Of a stretch of DNA of 64,000 nucleotides, positions 1 to 11,984 are shown piece after piece (the first letter of the stretch is position 1; each line of letters begins with the position of its first letter). The position numbers and the translations under genes were made by a program. Origin of the DNA: Haemonchus contortus (Eukaryota; Nematoda; Chromadorea; Rhabditida; Trichostrongylidae); NCBI GenBank assembly GCA_000469685.2, contig LS997563.1, forward strand, positions 16,518,757 through 16,582,756, read 5' to 3'. The notes beneath the pieces were generated by a model that saw only the letters and a program-made list of their open reading frames with translations, was not told the origin of the DNA and searched no databases.

Positions 1-3000
1 CCGAAACGTTAGCAAAATAGAGATTCCAATAAAAAACTCGCGGAAGTTCAATAAACTACATCAAACAATTGAAATATCTTTCACAAAATCACTCAAACAA
101 CAACCTTTTTGAAAGAAGGTAATGCATCCCGCCATTTTCGCTGCATCAGCTCGATTGGAATTTTTCTTAAAATTTTCCCAATTGTCCACGCAACATAGAG
201 GGTCTGGAGCCTCTCACTTCCGTAAAGTGTGTGTCCTTTCGCTATGGACCACTAAAAGATGGGAGACAATATTTAATAAGCTCTCAGAGCAACAGTTCGA
301 AATACAGCTTCTATGCACCAGAGATAAAACTGAAGCGATTGAAGGAATATGCAAATTTCACAAGGCACAACATCATAAAATGGTCATCACCACAGAAAAA
401 GCATGAAAGAAGCATCGCTCACCTCAAAAGACCATTCTCCTTCTTCCATTAGCGAAAACTTAGAACATAGATACTTTTTCTTATCAACCATTTTCTTCTT
501 AGTCGAAGGATGCTCTCCAAATTTGTGCTCTACGAAGAAGTTCGTATACTTACTGAAAAAAGATTTATTCGATCAGCGCGGTTCACCTTAAATGCCAGGA
601 CATTAAAGCCACCTGAAAGAATTGTCATTTGATGGACAACCCATTCTGAACAAATTCGACGGATCAGGTCGTAGCAGGCCTTCTGAACCATCTTTTTTGA
701 GCTGCAGCAACTCGCTTTCTGAAATTTATAAATCACATTATTACAAGATTCGAAAAGGTAACGAAGGTGAGTACACACCACCTCTACTGGAACAAAGTTC
801 ACCGTAATTGCGACACACACTAATATATCTCGTGTTCTTATTCTTGTGGTAACAGATAAATAAGTGTAACATACCCTCTACATTGCCGCTCCAAAAGTTA
901 TTTACGAGGCGCCCATGGGATAATCCCAGCATTGTTTTGAAGTACCCAATCAAAGTGGTCATGGCCTCCTGAAACTTTCTTTCCTATCAAGTTGCAACTT
1001 GAATTTTACTTAAAAAACACACTTCATCCTCTCTCGAAGGCTCTTCTTCAGAGTCCTCTGATTTCATATCTCCAACAGGCTCCGCCGACAATATTTCAGC
1101 CATTAGATGCACTAAAACCGAATTTTGCTAGCCTATTTGATAGAAAAACTTGTGGGATGACCTACTATTGTCTTGTTGAAGATAAACTTCAGATGGCAGT
1201 GGTTTGTTTGCATTGTAATTTTCCCTGTACAATGTATCTCTTCGATCAGACGATAGCTCCAGAGTTACAGACATCTGTAAGCAATAGAAGCATCGGCCAA
1301 AATGAATAAACAGTGGGTGCTTAGATATTACCTGTTCGAGAATATCGCTTAACCTTTCGAAAAACACCTTACAAAGATGAAACTCATAGAAAGATGGATC
1401 CATCAGCTTCACAAGCTGATAAAACTGTGGCGCTGTTGAATAATACCGTAAATCAGATTCATCTATATTATGCCTGAAGAATGCAACCAAATGTCAAAGC
1501 GGAGAACAATTCAACAAGCAACATTCTTCCAAAATGCTCACACAAATATTCTCCTTGCCACAAACCAATAGAATCTACCGTGTCGATCTCGGCCGATCGG
1601 TTCCATACGCAAAGGTTGTTTTGACGGATACTCATCCAACGGTAAGCAATCCTGCACTCCCCGCACCTGAGTGGATTAAGGGTAAAATGCACATGAGGAA
1701 TGGCATTTGGGGTTATATGGGTCTTCTTAGGCGCTTGAATGGCCTAAGAGTTGATATCAAACAAAAATACCTTGTTCTTTTCACAGAGCTCACAAACCCA
1801 TTCATCGGGTTTAACCTCAAGGCTGACACAACCCATATGGAAAACAGCTTCACACGTATCGCACTGAATAACGTCGCCACCTTTGCTGCACGCACGGCAT
1901 GTCTCTTCATGCTAAAGTAACATCTAATGAGCACTGAAGAACAGGTAGGGCTGAAAACGGGCTGCAACTCACCTCAAGACGTCCACCAGTAGCCACCACC
2001 GTCTTTTTATACTCATTAGAATAAAGAAATCGATAACTGAGGAATGTTATGAGAACTAAACGCGTAGGAAAATCTACGAAAGGATAATTAGGGGCTTTGA
2101 CCGCTTCCATAACTTCAGCTGGAACGTTTGGATCGCAGGAAAGGTACTGCCGAAGAACCTTAAAAGGAGTAAAATACAAACAATTACTCTGAGAGCACTG
2201 CATATAGCTGACCAAAGTTTCTCAAATAGAAGTGGGTTTTTGATGCTAAGAACGATTTCAAGATATTTTTGGTATTATGCGTCCCAAATACTGATTTATA
2301 GTTCTTCAAACAATTTCATAAAAACTCACTTCAGCATAAGTCATTGGTTCTAAACAGGCTGTAATAATATTATATGCATTATTAGTTTCATTTCCAGAAA
2401 AGTGAACCTAAATCAAAGTGAAATAAGATATAAAAGTTAAGAGGATCCGAATCAAGTATTCCAACAAGAGATCACCCACCTGCTCTTCATCATCATTTTT
2501 AAAACACATCCTAAGTAGGACAATGTGAATTTCTGAGAGCAAGCGGGAGTTATCCGAAGAGGACAGTGCTGCACAAAAATCTTCAAACAAAAATGGCGAC
2601 AGCCGTAACGTCCGCCAATAACTACGCAAAAGTTCATAAAGCTGAAAGAAAATAAAATAAGAGTCAAGCATTAATAAAAGCTAATAAATAAAATTACCTC
2701 TACGACATCCAACAAATATTCTCTAGGCACAGGGATGTCATTACTGCTGTCAGGGAGAATGAGTGGAGGTATTTCTGCAGAAGACAATTCAATCCATGGT
2801 AAACGCGAGCATTCTGCCTGCAAACAAAATAGGATACCTTGGATAGGTCAAAATTGGGAAAGCCTTTCCTTCCCACTATCTGTCGAGGTAGGTATTAGAT
2901 TTGAACTGTGAAAGCATGAGTAGCCAATGAAGGAGTAGCATTGAGTGGAAACGGGGAAGCAAATCGCGATTTGGTAAGACTAAGTGTTGTCCGAAATCAA

Positions 3001-5117
3001 GCTCCTTACATCGGAGCGGTTAAGAATTAGCGACCTACTTTAGAGAGAACATTGATTAACTATTTGCTGCCCTCATGCATTTCATCTCGAAATTACTGCA
3101 TAACTCAATGCAAAAAAAAGGCTGCGTAGCTCCTCACAGTGAGCGCGACCAATAATTTGTACCCCCAATTTCTTTGGAGACAGTGGTATTGCTTTGACTC
3201 AATTGAAGTGAGCAGAAATGGAGGCGTCAAACTAGAAATACGCGTAAGCACACAATAATGTTAATGTGTATAATGAGTACACACAGACATCATGCATTCG
3301 CGAAAAAAGCGAAAAAAGCCATTTTGGCTTCTCTAATGGAGCTCCTTCAGCATCCTCTGCACAAAGCAACTTTTATAATCAGTTGAGAGGCATACAGTTG
3401 AGAATTACCAACTATGAATGCAACCTGCGGCACGAAAAAAAAAACAAGAATGAGGTGAAAAATATCACAAAACCCAACTGATCAATTCTAAAAGACATAC
3501 CGCATCTTCCTCAGAGTACTGAAAAGAGTCGTCATTTGCGATACAGTCAGTATCCTGCTCATCTTCGATGAAAACGTGCGACTCTGAAATGAAATAGTTG
3601 TCAATAGAAATAGCTGTCAGTTTCCTAAGTTAACACTTTTAATTTGCAGACATCCTCCGTGTTGCTATTACTATAAACACAGAGAGGCGTGCTCACCTAC
3701 ACAGAGAACTTGACTTGAACATAGCAATTTGTAATCTGACCTACATAAAGACTGGTCTAGACAGAACAAACAAAAGCTAAACTACAGGTGAGAGGCGTGC
3801 ATTTTTAAAAGATCGACCGAACTAAATATAAGGCCTTATCGACGGTAGTACATTGGCTTTATCACACATTATGTAGCCCTGGCCTCAATTGTTTTTCTCG
3901 TCCCATAATTCTCAAGACCATTAGCAATAATGGAGTTTTTTTGACGCTTCATAAAACAACTCCATCATCGTTTATTAACTACCAATTACTGCGGATCCAC
4001 GTCATGTAATGGCATTACTAACGCCAGCGCAAACTTTATAAAAGAGCTTTGAGGATGATAGTATACATTCCTAATCCAAACTGGATACCCGCGAACTTCA
4101 CGATGCTCAGTTGTCTTATCGTAGCACGAATTAAGTTTCAGTAGGATGATTCTAGACTACCTGATTACTGCTCTATGGAATATTCGCTTGAAAGGACATA
4201 ATTATACCCGGAACGTGACTTCCCTCAAGAACGGCAATGCAACCGAAGAAAAAAAAAGTACAACTACACAAAAAACGACAACAACAAAATGGAAATACCA
4301 TAACGGGGTGGGATAACATACGTGATGATTTCAGTGAATACTCCTCCTCACTCGAAGACGATTCAGATTCGGAGCAGGAAACGTAATCGTAAGCACGATC
4401 CTCGCCGTCATCTACCTCCCACGGCCTTGAGTATTTACTTTTGCCTGAGGACCTCCCTCTCCCAGACCTGAAAAGTCCATAAAGAATGCAAGATTGACAC
4501 ACGATGAATCTACCTAGTAGTGGTTGCAAATAAGAAAAATACCATAATATAGTCAGTATATGGCTCAATTGCATTAAAGAATGCTTCAGTTTTACAGATC
4601 AACGGTCCCTATGTACGGTGGAAATGGTGTTCAAGGGTACGAAAGGGATCCATTGTTACGGTACGTATGCTTGAGGTTAAGCTTAAGTAAAAGAGAGTAG
4701 GATTCGACATTTGATCGCGTCCACAATAATCAACTGAAGAAATGGATCAAAGCGAGAAAGTAAAAAAGAGAAAAGATAATTACGTAGAAGGACAGCATAG
4801 TTAAAAAACTATACTCAGGCAAATATTTGCTGATGGTAAATTAAGGGAAAGTGCGTAATAAAAAACGAGAACAACACAAACCTGGATCTTCCATCCGCGG
4901 AAGTTTTCGATGATGACTGAGATTTTGCCTTTGATGCCGAAGGCCGTCCTCGCTTTTTCGGTTGGGCTCTGCTTGAAGTTTTTGCATTTGTTTGTGCTGG
5001 CGATGCTTCTTGAGCTTGTGCTAAGGCCCTTTTCCTCAGGCTGATACGAAGGGAAGGAGCTCGTTCCGTAACCGGGAGTGCGACTCCGGGCATTGACTAT
5101 TTCGGACAGCCCCGACA
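1..5117 (-). CDS. nurf-1: NURF chromatin-remodelling complex large subunit (BPTF/NURF301 family), 5' part, 17 exons, runs off the left edge
   Basis: BPTF/NURF301 is the largest NURF subunit; it anchors the ISWI remodeller to chromatin in the nucleus. Exons (minus strand): 4882-5093 (ATG at 5093), 4322-4467, 3501-3583, 2698-2817, 2480-2641, 2330-2407, 1973-2158, 1771-1911, 1542-1666, 1332-1473, 1188-1274, 1023-1127, 875-968, 641-718, 423-529, 105-251 and partial 1-55. All junctions are GT-AG and keep frame, giving about 689 codons. Visible: an AT hook (KKRGRP, residues ~46-51); an acidic/Ser run (~115-130); the DDT domain (~148-330, with LRLSPFLFEDFCAAL); a PHD finger in exon 1771-1911 with all C4HC3 ligands (C5, C8, C17, C20, H25, C28, C40, C43 of that exon); then GVQDC and EPIGRDRHGRFYWF, as in BPTF. 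Exons 641-718 to 1-55 match the weaker BPTF region after the WHIM motif. The N-terminus is shorter than in vertebrates. C-terminal PHD and bromodomain would lie off-window. Exon 1-55 and junctions 530-640 and 1128-1187 are the least certain. Confidence 0.93.
2818..4881 (-). other. Three long introns of nurf-1
   Basis: Introns 2818-3500, 3584-4321 and 4468-4881 flank the two small acidic exons (3501-3583 and 4322-4467). The first two are several times longer than most other introns of the gene. I see no repeat, second gene or RNA gene inside them. Short open frames there look like chance. Confidence 0.6.
5094..5117 (-). promoter_or_regulatory. Putative trans-splice acceptor and 24 nt 5' UTR of nurf-1
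   Basis: On the minus strand a good acceptor (ACTTACAG) ends at 5118, 24 nt before the ATG at 5093. A TAG codon lies in frame just upstream of that ATG, so translation cannot extend further back without another exon. This is what a spliced-leader acceptor looks like in nematodes, where the leader is added close to the start codon. An internal cis-splice from an unseen upstream exon is the alternative. Confidence 0.4.
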
Positions 5118-6211
5118 CTGTAAGTTTGTTCTAATAGTAAAATCAAAATCCGGAAAATACTAAAAACACACAGCGTGACAACACTCAAAGATTTACCGTA
5201 AACCAGCTTACCGTATGACAACTGCCTTAACTAGTAGGTGCATATTTCGATAGCAATGTGAGTAAAAATTCGCTTGTGAGTCTTATCATCCCAAAACTGG
5301 CAATATTAGCCATTTTCAAAGTTCTTTACATAGCAAATCTGTTAACCATGGCGCATTGGATTAACAATGGAGCAGATACATTGAAGCAAAAATGAATATT
5401 GTAGAGAATACGAGCAAGGATTGCGGACTTTTTGCCATATTTTGTTCACAGCTACCGTTCCACCCAGGGTCCCGAAGAGTTTCAAACTTTCGCATTTCTC
5501 CTAAGCCATATGCACCCCGAAATTTGCGGCTGGGTCATTGACGGTATACAACCTTACGCCGGCTTCCCCCTGGCATAAGGGACGATACTGAAGACTTTTT
5601 GATGGGTGATAAACAAAATTATAAAGTGCTAACAGGGAAGTTAGCTAAGGAAGGCAGCCTCGGCAATCGTTGTTTCGCAACCGCCGCGCTGACCCGCACG
5701 CATTTCTCTGCCTGCCTGCACCCTCTCCTGCACACCAACCAAGAAAACCCGAATTTTTGAAACATTTTCCAACAAAAATCCAAGTAAATCCATAAAAAAG
5801 GCTTCCTCATCTGAATTATGACGTCACAAACGAATCACGTCATCTGCTATGCTACCGTACTACACCTGCGCTGTTTCCTACGAAAAGCGTCAGCTACAGT
5901 AGCTCTATTCACGCCAGGACCACTGTTTTGGTGAAGCCGCGGATTTCTACTCTTCAAAAAATTCTACGCCGGTTTTCACGTTGATTTTTAAGTGTCGATA
6001 TCGTGTTTTCTTGGTTAACTTTTTTTGGATGCTTCTTCTTTTAACATATTTGTGTTGGGCGTTGTGAAGTTACCAATATGTATGTCGTCGTGGGTAAATC
6101 ACCTTTGGACGAGGAAAGCAGTTTCCTCATCCCAAGATCCCCAGACATCTTTTGCATCTTCTGAGGTTGTTACTTTGGCATCTGAATCACATTGTCCCAA
6201 TAATGTTTCAG
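5118..6211. promoter_or_regulatory. Divergent intergenic region between nurf-1 and the coiled-coil gene
   Basis: About 1.1 kb separates the first exon of nurf-1 (minus strand) from the first recognised exon of the plus-strand gene at 6212, so the promoters of both genes probably lie here. I find no convincing TATA box or repeat. Open frames in this stretch lack coding character. Confidence 0.35.
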
Positions 6212-9200
6212 ATGGCTTATTCTGCCTTTTTGGATTGTTCATCCATAAATAACGATATTCGTTATGGCGAACTATTCTCGTTATTTGATAATGCGCAGGA
6301 GTATTTCACAGTGGGTTGCTTGTTAGCGTTACTTTCTTTTAAAGATATTTTTGAAGTATATGCGAAGTTTTTTTTCAACCTTTGAAGATTTTTACTGTCA
6401 AAAACTCTTTGACTTGGCTATATTGGAGTTTTACTGTTTAAAACACTTTGGCTCAGCTGAATTTAAAGCTATTTTTGTTTAAATGTTGATGTCCATGTCG
6501 GTAATTTTGAAATGTCTCAAGCAAAAATCAGCTTTAGTTCTTAACCGGAATGAAGCAAATACCATCACGACTTCTATTTGATCTTTTCTTATCAATCGCT
6601 TCATAAATTTTCGCAATACTTTCCGAAAATTTCGGGGAAGTACCTTGTCGGAAGGGCGATGTATAGTCAGACTTCTATTCTATTCGTTGCCATTCTAGAT
6701 TATTTTAAGGTATCTCATGGAGAAACATTTGACAAACTTCTATCAAAAGTTAACCAACTGCCGGTGAAGTCTGGGAGAACAAAAATATGTTGCGAGCAGC
6801 TTAAACGACGTGAGTATTTGTGTTTCTTTTAAGTGTAAATAAACCTTTGACCATGCTGATGACGTCACACTTGATTGTGTGTTTTTTAGGAAATTCGGCA
6901 AAGCTTAATTCGGTTGATGAGCAATTGGAGCACGTCTATTCCACTAGAGAGCAATTAGAGTCACAACAGGAGGATCTACGAAAAACAAAGGTCAAACAGG
7001 AACGTGAACTGGAGGAGTGCCGAACTCAGCGTGAAGGTATCTTTTTGCTTTCTCCTTTTAATCGTTTGTTTTTTTTTGTCAATTCGGAAATGAAATGATT
7101 CCGTTGTTCAAAGAAAAACATTAGAGTGTTTGTGTATTGGCCTCTTTTTGCATTGTACAGTGCCGAATAGTCCTATGCTTTTGGTAAAACAATTGTACTT
7201 CCTTAAACCAATGACGACCGCGTGGTCCGCCGGCGGGCCACACCATATCGTGCACCTTTAGTATTTATATAATTTATCAAACGTTCTTATGATTTTTCAT
7301 GTTTCCAAGTATCAGCTCAGCTCGCAGCCTTCTAGAGAATCTTGGGGCATTGGGGTCCAGGAATCATTCATTTCCAACTGCAGCTATAAGAGAAATTAAA
7401 AGTTAATGTGAGGGCAGTATGAAAGGCGCGATCGCCAGTGGATTAAAATTCTAAGCTCGATAGTTGGTGTTGATGAAATAACATAGGCATGGATAAGAAC
7501 AACGTTTGCTGACATAATACCTATTTTTGCTTGTTTCGAAGTAATAGTTTGAAGAGTCCTACAACTCTTTCAAAGAATTTTTGGAGCGGTTGTCTAAAAG
7601 ATATTAAGTTAATCTAAAACATGCTTCCGTTCTTCAAACGGCTTCTCAATTCAACTGTCCCAATGGCTGCATTGAAAAGAGACTGTCTTGTTTCCGAGTT
7701 CCCGAATTTTATCGAGTTCTTTCTGTCGTCTTTGGTCTGTTTTAGTGCTCTGAATAGTATTTCCATTCATGCCACTTGCAATATATCGTGGTCTCCAAAT
7801 GTATATGCACGCTTGCCGGCATCACGTTACGAAAAGACATCTAGTTTCCGAAGGAATTCAACCCGTGACTGCCACCCCCTTGGAATCTGGTTACGAAAGA
7901 TCATGACTTCTAAACACTATCATGTCCAGGACCTGCCTACAAAACATCTCTTAGTCATAGTACTAATTCCTGTAGGAGAATGCTCCTACAGGAATTAGTA
8001 CTCCACAGTGAGCCAAATTATAGCTGGCTTGTTCCGTTTACATTTGTTTCAAACTATGCACAGAATTCTCGCAAATCTGTACGCTTAATTCCCGGCTAGC
8101 AATACTATACAAAAAAGGAAAAGAAGGGCAAAATGTTCGGGAGCAGTATGTTTCTTTTTCTGGAATAATTCAGAAACCGCGTTTAAAACTTTTCAATCAG
8201 CGGAAGGTATACCTCGCTCGTTAACGTCAATTAAGTTCAAGCGTTCCAACACCTAGTCGCTAGTTTTATTGTTGTAGTAAGAGTGTTTATCGAGACAAGC
8301 CTGAGCATCGCAAAGGTTCTGCGTTCCCTTTCCATCGCAGTTTAGAGTAGTGCAGGGTCAGTCTCTTCGCGATTTGATGTCCTGATGTCTCTAGCATTCT
8401 CATTTATGATGATTATTATGGTAGCCCATAAAAAGGATATGTAGGCTAGAGTAGGAAACTGTTGGAGGGCTATGCTAGTCAAACTGACTCAATCCCTTAG
8501 ATAAGCTCGCTTACCGATATGTCTTTTGGCGAACAGTAAGTTGGTAAATGGATTTGTTACTTAGTCAGACTACTAATATACCAATATACATTAATGTACA
8601 AGAGAAAATCTAAAAGATTGTTCGATTTTTCTTTGTTTTTTTTAGCCATATAATTTTACTTCGTGTTTCTTTTGCTTTGATAGTACGGCGGAAATGATTT
8701 AATTATGGTAGGCTGGATTATGGCTAATACCCCTTTGTTTTTGTCATTTTGTTTCTCCTACTTATTTTGCTTTCTAATGTTGCTCTTGGAATGAGCATTT
8801 TAAAGTTAAAAAAAAAAAAACTGGGCAGAAAGCTACGAAGGTTAAAAAGAAGGTCAAACGAGGCCGAATGCTGCGTTCTGTTGAAATGAAAGCAACTGCA
8901 GCTTTGGGTTTTATTAGGTATGATCTTCTTGCTCTAGAAGATTAATATTTAAGCACATGGTCGATGATCAAATTATCCTTTTTGTTTTTGTTGGTTTTAT
9001 AAGGAGTGTCTAACAACAGGCGAAGACTTAGATTACTCCGTCCAATTCTTTTACTGTATAGCTGCATGTTTGATCTGTTACGTTTCAACAATATTATCTC
9101 TTCCCCCTGAGACCTCATTTTTAGATGTCACTCGGCGGTATCTAAAGGTGTCTAAAAACTGCGCACAATTGGATAGGGAACAGTCAGTTGTGTTGAAAGA

Positions 9201-9829
9201 AGTACTCGAAGGCTCGATAAAAAGGTATGGGCCCAGGTCTTTGTTTGAGAAACGGATTGATTGTTGTCGATTTATCATTTTTTCATCACTTCATTTTTTA
9301 TCGCCACCTTGTATTTTAAGGTTGGTCACAAAATTAACTGCAAAGGAAGCAAATCTGTTTACATCTGCTTTTCCAGACGAGGATGGCCAAATACCAGGTA
9401 TACTCTGTTTCATAACGTACAATGTCTGTACAAAATATATTAGGTCGTGTTTAAAAGCGAACAAACATCCAAAGGGATAGTGGGAAAGAACGATCGTTGG
9501 CCGGCCCATCGACATTGCTTTGATCAGAAGCTAAATCACTGCCCGATTTCCTCATCAGAGAGAAATGTTTAAGAACTGAAAAAAAAATTGTGAGCAACCG
9601 AAATTATCGCGAATCAACAAATGGGGCGTCGTAAGAAGAAAGCGCGCTGCTCAAATTCTTCGTGGACTGGATCATTAGTTGCAAGGTATCACGTTCTTCA
9701 AGCATCGCCAAACGATGGCAGCTGTGTTCAGGCAAGGAAGAACGGACGCAGGTGAAGGTCGAGGTGATGTCCGTAGTGTTCACTCTTTACACGAAGACCG
9801 TGTGTCAAGCGCCGAATGGTGGAACATAA
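6212..9829 (+). CDS. Unrecognised coiled-coil protein, multi-exon, model incomplete
   Basis: I do not recognise the family. Phase-consistent exons are 6212-6310 (ATG directly after TTTCAG, so it may also be a trans-splice site; starts MAYSAFLDCSS), 6710-6809 and 6890-7036. The last is strongly charged and heptad-like (SVDEQLEHVYSTREQL, then many E, K, Q and R), as expected for a coiled coil. A second consistent run is 9004-9055, 9125-9224, 9321-9397 and 9732-9829, ending in TAA after QAPNGGT. A lysine-rich exon candidate at 8829-8917 (KATKVKKKVKRGRM) fits neither neighbour in phase, so at least one exon between 7037 and 9003 is missing from the model. If the donor at 9817 is used instead of the stop, frame can continue into 9897-10039. 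Gene direction and exon style are well supported; joining both runs into one gene is inference. Confidence 0.5.
7959..8002. repeat. Perfect 20 bp inverted repeat (hairpin)
   Basis: The arms 7959-7978 and 7983-8002 are exact reverse complements (AGTACTAATTCCTGTAGGAG) around the 4 nt spacer AATG. It sits in a long intron or intergenic part of the coiled-coil gene. It may be a tiny foldback element. There is no T run after it and no flanking gene end, so it does not look like a terminator. Confidence 0.85.
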
Positions 9830-10039
9830 AGATTGCACCATTGACAGACTACCTTGGCATACCTACTGTTCCGGTGGCTGAAGTGGGCACACTCTTTAGA
9901 GTTTGAAATAACTGGAAATCGTCAAAAAAAAAAGTGGATACCTCAATTACATGCAGAAGCAGGAGTCCGAATTGATGCCTGTATTAGTATTTTTTCACTA
10001 AAGTTGTCATCCGCCTCTTTAAAAGGGCTTTGGCTGTAG

Positions 10040-10479
10040 ATGAAAAATATGTTGGTTTGTGAAGTGAGTCCAGAGATAACAAGCTTCGGGTTTGGAAGGA
10101 TGCAGGTAAGGAGCCGCTCAAAATATATCATAATGAGCCATATGATTCCAAGCTATGCTTATCATAGCTATGGGTTGTTGAGGTGAAGTTTTCCACAGTT
10201 TTCTTTCTAAAAACATCGTCAGTGCTAAGTATGTACTCATTTCTCGGTATTTTCAAGGAGGGAGAAAATTTCATTTCACTGGGTGCGCAAAACAAAATTT
10301 AGAAGGCTTTCCAGCAACAAGGCCAGCAAAAGTCACCCAAGTACAAGACACTTTGGTCTTTTCCGCATTGGGAGTGTGGTTTATGAAGGTGGGCAGGCGC
10401 ATTTATTTGCACGATTTTCCTATTATTGCAGGATCAGGTGATGACGAAAACATGGAATGAAATTCCTTCCCGATTGTAA
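10040..10479 (+). CDS. Small terminal exons of unknown gene
   Basis: Exon candidates are 10040-10105 (ATG directly after CTGTAG, donor GTAAGG), 10258-10282, 10303-10388 (ends VWFMK) and 10432-10479 (ends EIPSRL and TAA). The last junction is phase 0 and convincing. The intron 10283-10302 would be only 20 nt, so that junction is doubtful even though it restores frame. These could be the true 3' end of the upstream coiled-coil gene or a separate short gene. No family is recognised. Confidence 0.3.
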
Positions 10480-11296
10480 ATGGCCTCTACTCATCACCGT
10501 TACATTCTTTACTTATGTTTGCAACTGTACTCATACTTTAATGTCTACATTTGTGTAGTGCTTAAAAAACTTATCATTATTCTTTTTCGCTATTAGATAG
10601 CGTCGTATTCTTCAAAGCTTGGTGATCTCATCGTTTCAAGTAAAGTTATAATATTGCTCTTGTACAGAAATAACCTTTTATATTGTAACATATCCTAAGT
10701 AATAAGTTAGTGAGCAAGCTCATTGATGTCACTTCATGGTTATGTTCAATTTATATGGCTTGTTTTTGAGCTTTTTGTGTCTTTTTCACATTTTTCTTCT
10801 TGATGAGTACATCTTTGTGTTACCTAACGGTGCCAAATCGTATTAATGAGAGATAAGAAGAGCCCGCAACCAATGTTCGACCCTCTTTCGTCTGTCTATG
10901 AAACGATACGTAAGATTGTTTTTTAGATTTGGATAATATCAATATATATTATTATGTGCTTTCCGTGGAGATCAGCCTTTATGTATTAGGGTGAAGCAAA
11001 AGCCTTTCCGTTCTTGATTTTTTTTCTCAAAACATAATTGAAATTATTCACTAATGTGGAAATTAGTTGGTTAGCGCGGTTCATAGAGCAGGTGAGTGAC
11101 CCTTTTCTGTCAGGTTTGAGAGATTGAGGTTGGAAGAAATTGCTGACTAGCCGTTCGACATCTTGAATAATGGTGAATTTTCTATTACAAGGAATGTCTT
11201 GAGAGATCGGACTGTATGGTATCTCAAGTAGGCAACGTCAGCGAAGTCAGGAGGGTGGGCTCCTAACTCCCATTTTCAGTTGTCTTTATCTTCAAA

Positions 11297-11500
11297 GGAG
11301 GTGGTCTAGTGGCAGATGGTGCACCCCACACACGCATGATCACTGGTTCGAATCCCGGATCGGTATCCGCACAGGGCAGCTAAGTCTTACATCGCTTCGG
11401 GGTCGGATAATTGGTACCAGACTCGTTCAGGAGGATAAGAGCACTGTACGTGTATCCCTCAAACGAGATTGTTCAACGCCCAAAGTCTATCCTCAGCTCT
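11297..11500 (+). mobile_element. tRNA-derived SINE copy 1
   Basis: Starts with GGAGGTGGTCTAGTGG (A-box-like) and has a canonical B box, GGTTCGAATCC, about 33 nt further on, then the family body (GGTACCAGACTCG, GGAGGATAAGAGCACTG) and the 3' part (GATTGTTCAACGCC). It lacks about 90 bp of the middle found in longer copies. The promoter head matches a tRNA, but the downstream body and the other copies show it is a SINE, not a tRNA gene. Confidence 0.7.
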
Positions 11501-11984
11501 ATGGACCATAGCGGTATGGCGAATGAAAAGCTCCTTTTGGCAATTTTTCTTGATCGATCTAATCGGCTTTTTGCGGCTTAGTAGCGTAAACGGGACCGGT
11601 GACGGTTTGCGCTTGGAGGGATGTGGTGCAGCACTTCTGTCGAACCCCCAGAAGCAGTAAAGGAGACATGTCTTGAGATAGATCTCAATTTGGCTTAATT
11701 CGACCAGTCTCCTTCTTGAGGAACTCACATGGCATATTAGCTCTAAGGGATCCAACTCTCATCTCCGGTGATTAGGTCTTCCTGGAACTGCTTTGGGTGA
11801 AAGCGGAAAAAGCGAGTGTTCGACAGTTACCGAGGCTTCGTGCGTGTCGTCCGTCAATGAAAAAGGAATTTATCGATTTGACATTTTTCTGTCGGGGAAT
11901 CCTTCGAATGGTCTTCTTATGGCGCCAGTTGGATCGCCGGGCGCTCATCCTTTTCGAGTATAAATGGCCTATCGCCTACGTAGC

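Noticed and set aside
122..591. Overlapping plus-strand open frames
   Set aside because: They lie antisense to traced nurf-1 exons (105-251 and 423-529), which match BPTF on the minus strand with correct splice phases.
7621..7998. 125-codon plus-strand frame
   Set aside because: It ends within the perfect hairpin, lacks splice sites compatible with the flanking coiled-coil exons, and has no protein-like pattern.
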